From: Muribaculaceae bacterium
GTDB lineage: Bacteria > Bacteroidota > Bacteroidia > Bacteroidales > Muribaculaceae
Direction of reading: 5' to 3'
Assembly (NCBI GenBank): GCA_029052265.1
Contig: JAIDJJ010000555.1
Coordinates: 1-5,277, forward strand
DNA: 5,277 bases
Shown one piece after another: positions 1-5,087 of the stretch (its first letter is position 1; every line of letters begins with the position of its first letter). Below the pieces are notes generated by a model that was not told the DNA's origin, did no database searches, and was given only the letters and a program-made list of their open reading frames with translations. Both the position numbers and the translations under genes were made by a program.

Positions 1-1119
1 ATAGCGAAATGTTTCCGCGACGAGGACCTGCGTGCCGACCGCCAGCCTGAGTTTACTCAGATCGACTGCGAAATGAGTTTTGTAGAGCAAGAAGATGTCA
101 TCGAGACTTTCGAGGGTCTTGTGAAACATATATTCAAATATGTGAAAAACATTGATTTCTCTGATCCCTTCCCCCGTATGACCTGGGCGGATGCCATGAA
201 ATATTATGGCAGCGACAAACCCGACATCCGTTTCGGCATGAAATTTGTTGAAATCACGGATCTTGTCAAAGGAAAAGGGTTTTCCGTTGTGGATGACGCA
301 GAAATCACAGTTGGTATCGTGGCTTCCGGATGCGCCAACTATACCCGCAAGCAGATTGATGAACTAACTGAATTTGTGAAACGTCCACAGATCGGGGCGA
401 AAGGTCTCATGTGGGTAAAAGTTGAGCCCGACGGCTCGTTCAAAAGTTCTGTAGGCAAATTTTTCTCGCCTGAAGAACTCCGGACATGGGCTGACAGAAT
501 GGAAGCCCGTCCCGGCGATCTTATCCTTGTCATGAGCGGAGAGACCATGAAGACTCGCAAACAGCTTTGCGAACTCCGTCTTGAAATGGGCAACAGACTC
601 GGTCTTCGTGACAAAAACGTGTTCGCTCCCCTTTGGGTTATCGATTTCCCGCTCTTTGAATGGGATGATGAAACCCAAAGATATTATGCAATGCACCATC
701 CCTTCACCTCTCCCAATCCGGAAGATATCGACAAACTGCGTACAGACACAGGAAATGTCCGCGCAACTGCATACGACATCATTGTAAACGGCACTGAGCT
801 TGGCGGCGGTTCAATCCGTATCCACGAGGCAGCACTTCAGGATGAAATGTTTGAACTCCTTGGATGCACTCCGGAGAAAGCTCAGGAACAGTTCGGCTTC
901 CTTATGAATGCCTTCAAGTTCGGAGCGCCCCCTCACGGAGGTCTCGCCCTCGGGTTTGACCGTTTCGTGTCTATCCTCGCCGGTCTTGATACAATCAGAG
1001 ACGTGATAGCGTTCCCGAAAAACAATTCCGGAAGAGACGTAATGAACGAATCACCCTCCCCGATCGACCAGACACAGCTTGACGAACTACAGCTTGTGCT
1101 AAAGCCGACAAACGACTGA
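1..1119 (+). CDS. aspS: Aspartyl-tRNA synthetase, class II, bacterial type (5' end outside window)
   Basis: Charges tRNA-Asp with aspartate in the cytoplasm using ATP. The reading frame is open from base 1, and 372 residues are present. Bacterial AspRS proteins are usually about 580-600 residues, so the N-terminal anticodon-binding OB fold and motif 1 lie outside the window. Class II motif 2 begins almost at once (FRDEDLRADRQPEFTQID, from about base 13). The bacterial GAD insertion domain follows, roughly bases 230-570. The active-site segment AMHHPFTSP lies near 690-715, and motif 3 (GGLALGFDRF) at 937-966 supplies the ATP-binding arginine. The C-terminus (IAFPKNNSGRDVMNESPSPI) is typical of the family, and the gene ends normally at TGA. 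Whether it is discriminating or also charges tRNA-Asn cannot be judged, because the deciding N-terminal residues are absent. The next gene starts 38 nt downstream on the same strand with no terminator between them, so co-transcription is likely. Confidence 0.97.
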   Translation: MAKCFRDEDLRADRQPEFTQIDCEMSFVEQEDVIETFEGLVKHIFKYVKNIDFSDPFPRMTWADAMKYYGSDKPDIRFGMKFVEITDLVKGKGFSVVDDAEITVGIVASGCANYTRKQIDELTEFVKRPQIGAKGLMWVKVEPDGSFKSSVGKFFSPEELRTWADRMEARPGDLILVMSGETMKTRKQLCELRLEMGNRLGLRDKNVFAPLWVIDFPLFEWDDETQRYYAMHHPFTSPNPEDIDKLRTDTGNVRATAYDIIVNGTELGGGSIRIHEAALQDEMFELLGCTPEKAQEQFGFLMNAFKFGAPPHGGLALGFDRFVSILAGLDTIRDVIAFPKNNSGRDVMNESPSPIDQTQLDELQLVLKPTND

Positions 1120-1157
1120 CAACACTCCAACCCTTCCATTTGACGATAAAACCGAAT

Positions 1158-1943
1158 ATGCTAAAGGTTAAAGACATAGCTTCTGCAATAGAATCATTCG
1201 CCCCCAAAAGCCTCCAGGAGTCATACGACAATGCGGGTCTTCAGGTAGGTGATCCTGAAATGGTTGTTTCTGCAGCGCTATTATGCCTTGATGTCACGGA
1301 AGACGTGCTCCGCGAAGCTCTCGAACGGCGCTGTAATCTGATTGTGTCGCATCATCCGCTCCTTTTCAAAGGTCTTAAGGAAGTCACAGGGAAAACCGCG
1401 GCAGAACGGATTGTGATCACTGCGATAAAAGAAAATATCGCCATATATTCCGCCCACACCAATCTCGATTCCGCATGGGAAGGGGTCAGCCATGAAATCG
1501 CTCATGTGCTGAACGTGCACGATATTCGTGTTCTCGAACCGCGGGACGGGGAACATTCTGTCGGACTCGGAGTGATCGGTGAGATCCAGCCCACCCCTAA
1601 AATTGAGTTTCTCCGCAAATTGAAGGAGGCTTTTAAAGTAAAAAGCCTTCGATACTCTTCTCAAAGCCCGCAGCTCGTCGTAAGAAAAGTTGCTGTATGC
1701 GGAGGGGCGGGAGCTTCCCTTATCAGTGAGGCTGTCAGTGCGGGAGCTGACATAATCATTACAGGTGACGTGAAATATCATGATTTCACCACATATGGTC
1801 TCGACATTATAATTGCCGATATCGGTCATTATGAAAGCGAACTGTGTACAAAGAAAATTTTCTCAAAGATCATTCGGGGCAAATTTCCTGAATTTGTAAC
1901 ATATTTTGCAGAAAACGAGACAAATCCAATAAATTATATGTAA
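1158..1943 (+). CDS. Nif3-like dinuclear metal-centre protein (YbgI/DUF34 family), short form
   Basis: Member of the widespread Nif3/YbgI family. Known structures are ring-shaped hexamers with a two-metal site; the cellular role is unsettled, with GTP cyclohydrolase-like activity reported for some members. I chose the ATG at 1158 (261 aa, MLKVKDIASAIESFAP), where family proteins normally begin. A TTG at 1140 would add six residues (MTIKPN) with no family support. Visible motifs are DNAGLQVGD (residues 24-32), SHHPLLFKG (64-72, metal histidines 65 and 66), SAHTNLD (98-104, metal Asp104), CGGAGASL (181-188), TGDVKYHD (202-209) and GHYESE (223-228, metal His224 and Glu228). All expected metal ligands are present. 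The region after RVLEP (residues 124-128) passes within about ten residues into GVIGEIQP. As I recall, many Bacteroidales homologues (about 360 aa) carry a roughly 100-residue extra domain at that point, so this is the compact architecture, close in length to E. coli YbgI. It lies between aspS and the zinc-ribbon gene (32-nt gap). Confidence 0.93.
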   Translation: MLKVKDIASAIESFAPKSLQESYDNAGLQVGDPEMVVSAALLCLDVTEDVLREALERRCNLIVSHHPLLFKGLKEVTGKTAAERIVITAIKENIAIYSAHTNLDSAWEGVSHEIAHVLNVHDIRVLEPRDGEHSVGLGVIGEIQPTPKIEFLRKLKEAFKVKSLRYSSQSPQLVVRKVAVCGGAGASLISEAVSAGADIIITGDVKYHDFTTYGLDIIIADIGHYESELCTKKIFSKIIRGKFPEFVTYFAENETNPINYM

Positions 1944-1975
1944 GGGGTCAACCCAACAAAATATATATCACGCCT

Positions 1976-2797
1976 ATGGCAACCGAAAAAAAGAACGACA
2001 AGGAACGCAGCGTGGAAGAACGCCTGCAGAATCTTTTTCAGCTTCAATCTTATCTTTCCGAGATCGATAGAATAAAGATTCTTCGCGGTGAACTCCCCAA
2101 CGAGGTGAAGGATCTTGAAGATGAGATCATCCGCTATCAGACACGTATTCAGAAGCATAAGGATGAAATCGAAGATCTTAAAGCTTTCGTAAACCAAAAG
2201 AAAGGCGAGATTGAAGACCGCCGCGTGAAAATCGCGAAATACGAGGAACAGATCAACAACGTGCGCAACAACCGCGAATTTGCCTTCCTTGAGAAGGAAA
2301 AGGAATTTGAAGGTCTCGAAATCGAATTGGCTGAGAAGAACATCCGTGAGGCTACTGAAAAGCAGGAGCAGAAAGCTGCTGAAATTGTCAGAGCGGAGGA
2401 AGGTCTCGCCGACAATCGCCACATCCTCGAGGACAAGCAGAAAGAACTTGAGGAAATCGTATCCGAGACTCGCCTTGAAGAGGAAAATATCCGCATGAAG
2501 GTGAAAGATCTTGAACAGAAAATCGACGACTACACCCTTGCGGCTTTCAAGAGGATTCGCAAGAACGCTCGTAACGGTCTCGGCATAGTCACTGTGCAGC
2601 GTAGTGCATGCGGCGGTTGCTTCAACCGTATTCCTCCGCAACGTCAGCTCGAAATCAAGATGCACAAGAAAGTCATCGTATGCGAATATTGCGGCAGAAT
2701 TATGGTGGACGGTGCTTTAGTCGGTGTGGAACAACCGGTAGTGGAGGCTCCTGCAAAACCAAAACGCAAATTGTCAAGACCAAAGGCTGACCTTTAA
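1976..2797 (+). CDS. Coiled-coil protein with C-terminal C4-type zinc ribbon (DUF164/CT398-like family)
   Basis: A 273-residue soluble protein with no signal peptide or membrane segment. Residues about 12-195 are highly charged (Glu/Lys/Asp/Arg) with heptad-like spacing, predicting a long alpha-helical hairpin. The segment around residues 92-105 (INNVRNNREFAFLE) matches the conserved turn region of this family. The zinc ribbon follows: ACGGCFNRIPP, then VCEYCGRIMVD, giving Cys212-x2-Cys215 and Cys236-x2-Cys239 as four zinc ligands. A short basic tail (KPKRKLSRPK) ends the protein. The ATG at 1976 gives the usual N-terminus leading into SVEERLQNLFQLQ. CT398 of Chlamydia has a coiled-coil hairpin plus zinc ribbon and was reported to bind sigma-54 and secretion components; for this branch no function is established, so I assign none. 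It follows the Nif3-like gene by 32 nt, a pairing I recall from other Bacteroidales, which suggests co-transcription. The stop codon is followed 20 nt later by a strong hairpin. Confidence 0.92.
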   Translation: MATEKKNDKERSVEERLQNLFQLQSYLSEIDRIKILRGELPNEVKDLEDEIIRYQTRIQKHKDEIEDLKAFVNQKKGEIEDRRVKIAKYEEQINNVRNNREFAFLEKEKEFEGLEIELAEKNIREATEKQEQKAAEIVRAEEGLADNRHILEDKQKELEEIVSETRLEEENIRMKVKDLEQKIDDYTLAAFKRIRKNARNGLGIVTVQRSACGGCFNRIPPQRQLEIKMHKKVIVCEYCGRIMVDGALVGVEQPVVEAPAKPKRKLSRPKADL

Positions 2798-2817
2798 AAA
2801 CACGTCATCATTTAAAA

Positions 2818-2869
2818 CAGCAGACAGACATTCCTTATGCTTTATCAGGGAGTCTGTCTGCTGCTTTTT
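2818..2869 (+). terminator. Intrinsic terminator after the zinc-ribbon gene
   Basis: A perfect 12-bp stem is formed by CAGCAGACAGAC (2818-2829) and GTCTGTCTGCTG (2852-2863). It is extended by about five more pairs (2831-2835 with 2847-2851, one of them G-U) around an 11-nt loop. The stem is followed by C and five T residues (2864-2869). It starts 20 nt after the TAA of the zinc-ribbon gene, so it most likely ends the aspS/Nif3/zinc-ribbon transcript. Rightward orientation is set by the T-run; the opposite side has only AAAA at 2814-2817, so weak leftward use is also possible. Confidence 0.8.
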
Positions 2870-2872
2870 ATC

Positions 2873-2930
2873 AAAACCGGAGCGCTCCCTAAAATTTCGG
2901 AATTGAAATTTTAGGGAGCGCTCCGGTTTT
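2873..2930. terminator. Bidirectional terminator: perfect 26-bp inverted repeat between convergent operons
   Basis: The left arm (2873-2898) and right arm (2905-2930) are exact reverse complements over 26 bases, with a six-base loop GGAATT (2899-2904). The outer ends are AAAA on the left and TTTT on the right, so the RNA from either strand ends its hairpin in a U-run. It starts 7 nt past the queE stop (2938) and is the only good terminator candidate for the leftward que operon. It is also a second, back-up terminator for the rightward genes, immediately after the hairpin at 2818-2869. Each arm contains the self-complementary decamer GGAGCGCTCC (2879-2888 and 2915-2924). Confidence 0.85.
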
Positions 2931-2937
2931 ATTCCTA

Positions 2938-3537
2938 TCAACGGATATTTAAAAAGCGGTGTACCTGGACAGATAGAATCCAACGAGGATCAGACAGGAC
3001 CCTGCTCACTGTTGAATTACGTCTACTGATACATTCCTGATCATTTTCAACAAAACAGGGCTGTAGATACATTAATGTAGAAGAGGAAACACACGGATAA
3101 CTGAAATACTGATCGAGATCCTGACCGACATCCACCACCTTCAGTTCATCTGCATGTGCCACCGCTATATCATATTCCCCGGCTCCTTCCATTCCATTCT
3201 TTGGGGAAACCGTCACCCAGTCTATCTCTTCCGGCACACTGCGGCTCCCGTTGGTTTCTATGGCAACCTTCTTACCGGTGAGTGTCTTGAGCATACAGAC
3301 AAACTCTCTGTCTATCCATAACGACGGTTCGCCACCGGTAAGGATTATCCATTCTCCCGGGTATCCGGAAATCTCGGCTGCGATCTCTTCATCACTCATT
3401 ACCGTACCATCCTGATGGAGAGTGTCGCAAAATGAGCACTTCAGATTGCAGCCTGAGAAACGCACAAACACGGAAGGGACCCCGGTATGCGCCCCCTCCC
3501 CCTGCAACGAATAGAAAATTTCGTTAATCCTTCTCAT
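2938..3537 (-). CDS. queE: 7-carboxy-7-deazaguanine synthase (radical SAM)
   Basis: Converts 6-carboxy-5,6,7,8-tetrahydropterin to 7-carboxy-7-deazaguanine, the ring-contracting step of preQ0/queuosine synthesis, using S-adenosylmethionine and a [4Fe-4S] cluster. At 199 aa it has the compact QueE form. Visible features are YSLQGEG (residues 9-15, substrate contact), FSGCNLKCSFCDT (27-39, with cluster cysteines 30, 34 and 37 in a CX3CX2C pattern), ILTGGEPSLW (65-74, SAM-binding GGE), IETNGS (93-98), TVSPK (109-113) and DELKVV (130-135). The C-terminus WILSVQVHRFLNIR matches the usual ending. The stretch at about residues 146-183 (between YFSYP and SDPRW, including QPC at 159-161) looks somewhat longer than I recall from Bacteroides homologues, but all core motifs are intact. 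The ATG at 3537 lies inside the end of queD (14-nt overlap), suggesting translational coupling. It is the last gene of the operon and ends just before the bidirectional terminator. Confidence 0.95.
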   Translation of the reverse strand: MRRINEIFYSLQGEGAHTGVPSVFVRFSGCNLKCSFCDTLHQDGTVMSDEEIAAEISGYPGEWIILTGGEPSLWIDREFVCMLKTLTGKKVAIETNGSRSVPEEIDWVTVSPKNGMEGAGEYDIAVAHADELKVVDVGQDLDQYFSYPCVSSSTLMYLQPCFVENDQECISRRNSTVSRVLSDPRWILSVQVHRFLNIR

Positions 3538-3856
3538 ATACCGCTATATTCCCTTCACTCTCCTGCACCTCACATCTCCAGCAATTCGGAACGGTGTCTA
3601 CGATCCACTTCGCAATATTTTCCGCTGTCGGGTTGCAGTCGATGACGTCATTGATCACGGCATGATCCAGACGGTCCATTACCAACTCTTTTATATGGGT
3701 AAAGTCGACAACCATGCCGTCGGCATTAAGCTCACGCGACTTACACTCCACCGTGACGATCCAATTATGACCGTGCAGGTTTGAGCATTTGCTCCTGTAG
3801 CTTAATTCAAGACGATGCGCCGCGCTTATCTCAAATCTTTTCTTTACGTAATACAT
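3524..3856 (-). CDS. queD: 6-carboxy-5,6,7,8-tetrahydropterin synthase
   Basis: Makes 6-carboxy-tetrahydropterin from 7,8-dihydroneopterin triphosphate, the FolE product, so it is the first dedicated step of the deazaguanine pathway. I chose the ATG at 3856 (110 aa, MYYVKKRFEISAAHRL). It lies 4 nt after the queC stop and gives the normal family N-terminus. An upstream ATG at 3889 would add eleven residues and overlap queC by 29 nt. Zinc-binding histidines are His14 (SAAHRL), His28 and His30 (LHGHNW). The catalytic cysteine is Cys24, four residues before the HGH motif, as in QueD. The rest of the catalytic set is visible as MVVDF (48-52), LDHAVIN (63-69) and the pterin-binding PTAEN (76-80), with Glu99 near the end. 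The CxxxHGH spacing supports QueD over the paralogous mammalian-type pyruvoyl-tetrahydropterin synthase, and the neighbours settle it. Confidence 0.95.
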   Translation of the reverse strand: MYYVKKRFEISAAHRLELSYRSKCSNLHGHNWIVTVECKSRELNADGMVVDFTHIKELVMDRLDHAVINDVIDCNPTAENIAKWIVDTVPNCWRCEVQESEGNIAVYEKD

Positions 3857-3860
3857 ATCT

Positions 3861-4517
3861 TTAATCCTCGTAAACTGTAGGGTCTTCAATTCCTGCCTCA
3901 GCCATGGCTTCCATACGCTCTACACATGTGCCGCATTTCCCACAGTGCTTCTCCCCCCCTTTATAACAGGAATATGTAAGCGAATAGTCCACTCCAAGCC
4001 TTTTCCCGAGTGCGGCTATATCCGATTTCGTGATGTCGGTAAATTCTGCCGAAATATCCACGCCGTCATATGTCCCGGCACGCATGGCATCTCCCATTGC
4101 CTTCACAAATTCCGGACGGCAGTCCGGATATATGGCATGGTCTCCGCCATGGTTTGCCATCATTACGTGAAGCAATCCCCTCGACTCTGCGAGCCCGCAG
4201 GCTATTGAAAGCATTATGCCGTTACGGAAAGGAACCACGGTAGATTTCATGTTGTCGGCGGCATAATGCCCTTCCGGAATCTTATCCGCACCTTCAAGTA
4301 AAGAACTCCTGAAATACTTTCCCATAAACTCAAGCGGGATCACAAGATGCTCTATACCGAGCATTTCACATTGTTTCTTTGCACACTCTATCTCGCGCGC
4401 ATTATGATTTGAACCATAATCAAAACTAACAGCCAAGGCTATACGCTCTTTGCGATAATGAAGAAGCGTCACACTGTCCATCCCCCCTGAAAGGATGATA
4501 ACCGAATCTTTTTCCAT
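3861..4517 (-). CDS. queC: 7-cyano-7-deazaguanine (preQ0) synthase
   Basis: ATP-dependent amidation and dehydration of 7-carboxy-7-deazaguanine with ammonia to give preQ0. The protein has 218 aa, the usual length. The N-terminal PP-loop is ILSGGMDS (residues 8-15), which places it in the adenine-nucleotide alpha-hydrolase/ATP-pyrophosphatase group. FDYGSNHNAREI (32-43), TVVPFRNG (93-100) and GDHAIYPDCRPEF (125-137) are QueC signature segments. The C-terminal zinc site is SCYKGGEKHCGKCGTC, with ligands Cys184, Cys192, Cys195 and Cys198, and the protein closes with the usual AGIEDPT. The ATG at 4517 starts 11 nt after the queF stop, and the next gene begins 4 nt after its own stop, so the operon is tightly packed. 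There is no recognisable Shine-Dalgarno sequence before the start, as is usual in Bacteroidetes. Confidence 0.97.
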   Translation of the reverse strand: MEKDSVIILSGGMDSVTLLHYRKERIALAVSFDYGSNHNAREIECAKKQCEMLGIEHLVIPLEFMGKYFRSSLLEGADKIPEGHYAADNMKSTVVPFRNGIMLSIACGLAESRGLLHVMMANHGGDHAIYPDCRPEFVKAMGDAMRAGTYDGVDISAEFTDITKSDIAALGKRLGVDYSLTYSCYKGGEKHCGKCGTCVERMEAMAEAGIEDPTVYED

Positions 4518-4528
4518 GGTGACTCATT

Positions 4529-4999
4529 TTATTTTTTCATATCCAGCGCAGCCTCCCTGCGTTTGCGGCAAAGTTCCTGATGGTCTTCATCTCCCATATT
4601 GGCAAAAGGATAAATCGAGATACCTCCACGCGGCATGAACAAACCTTTCACTTCTATATATTTGGGATCCATGAGCGTCCAAAGATCTTTCATGATTATG
4701 TTGACACAATCCTCATGAAAGTCTCCATGGTTGCGGAAACTGAAGAGATAAAGCTTAAGACTTTTGCTCTCCACCATCCTTTCCCGCGGTATGTAAGAGA
4801 TAACTATATGTCCGAAATCCGGCTGACCCGTCTTGGGACACAGTGTCGTAAATTCGGGACAATCAAACGTCACGACATATTCATTTTCCGGATGCTTGTT
4901 CTCGAATGTCTCAAGCAACTGAGGTGCATAATCCGTTGGATACGCCACTCCCTGGCAGCCCAGAAGCGTGACGCCTTCAAGTTCTGATTCTTTTCTCAT
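4529..4999 (-). CDS. queF: NADPH-dependent 7-cyano-7-deazaguanine reductase (preQ1-forming nitrile reductase)
   Basis: Reduces the nitrile of preQ0 to the aminomethyl group of preQ1 with two NADPH, the last step before tRNA-guanine transglycosylase. The protein is the short, single T-fold type I form (156 aa), as in Bacillus, not the tandem E. coli form. The catalytic cysteine that forms the thioimide is Cys54 in PEFTTLCPKTGQPDF, with Asp61 as proton donor. The QueF substrate motif ESKSLKLYLFSFRNHGDFHE follows at residues 77-96, including His95 and Glu96, which bind the substrate. The ATG at 4999 gives a family-typical N-terminus (MRKESELEGVTLLG). It is the first gene of the leftward que operon, with a promoter candidate about 57 nt upstream. 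Because preQ1 rather than preQ0 is the end product, the cluster points to tRNA queuosine rather than to preQ0-based DNA modification. Confidence 0.97.
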   Translation of the reverse strand: MRKESELEGVTLLGCQGVAYPTDYAPQLLETFENKHPENEYVVTFDCPEFTTLCPKTGQPDFGHIVISYIPRERMVESKSLKLYLFSFRNHGDFHEDCVNIIMKDLWTLMDPKYIEVKGLFMPRGGISIYPFANMGDEDHQELCRKRREAALDMKK

Positions 5000-5050
5000 A
5001 GTTTTTTATTGATATGGAAAGGGAGCTGCCACCATCCCCGTCCTGATTGA
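5000..5050 (-). promoter_or_regulatory. queF 5' leader, A-rich, no Shine-Dalgarno
   Basis: The predicted leader contains a small possible hairpin (GGGA pairing with TCCC, about 5037-5014 on the minus strand) and ends in the A-rich run AATAAAAAACT directly before the ATG. There is no GGAGG-like sequence near the start, as expected for Bacteroidetes translation initiation. The tail resembles the A-rich 3' part of class I preQ1 riboswitches, but the rest of the aptamer consensus is not convincing, so I do not annotate a riboswitch. Confidence 0.35.
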
Positions 5051-5055
5051 CAATG

Positions 5056-5087
5056 CAAATTTACAAAATTTCCTATTCTTCTCCAAC
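5056..5087 (-). promoter_or_regulatory. Candidate Bacteroidetes-type promoter for the queF-queC-queD-queE operon
   Basis: Read on the minus strand, TAAATTTG (5063-5056) matches the Bacteroidetes -7 consensus TAnnTTTG exactly. Twenty nucleotides upstream is GTTG (5087-5084), matching three of four bases of the -33 element TTTG; the usual spacing is 19-21 nt. Transcription would start near 5050, giving a leader of roughly 50 nt before the queF ATG at 4999. The motif is short and AT-rich sequence is common here, so this remains a prediction, supported mainly by its position and spacing. Confidence 0.55.

Noticed and set aside
1140..1157. TTG start for the Nif3-like gene
   Set aside because: The ATG at 1158 gives the standard family N-terminus; the extra residues MTIKPN add nothing recognisable.
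1281..1829. Minus-strand open frame of 182 codons opposite the Nif3-like gene
   Set aside because: The plus-strand frame carries all Nif3 motifs; the antisense translation shows no recognisable motif.
1934..2665. Long minus-strand open frame (243 codons) opposite the zinc-ribbon gene
   Set aside because: It is the antisense shadow of a Glu/Lys-rich coiled coil: GAA/GAG and AAG/AAA codons read backwards as Phe/Leu/Ser. The low-complexity Phe/Leu protein has no family features, and the plus-strand gene is clear.
2873..2930. Inverted repeat as the ends of an insertion sequence or MITE
   Set aside because: There is only a six-base loop between the arms, no flanking target duplication that I can see, and A/T tails suited to termination between converging genes.
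4580..4987. Plus-strand open frame of 135 codons across queF
   Set aside because: Fully inside queF on the opposite strand, and the translation has no recognisable features, while queF has its complete catalytic set.
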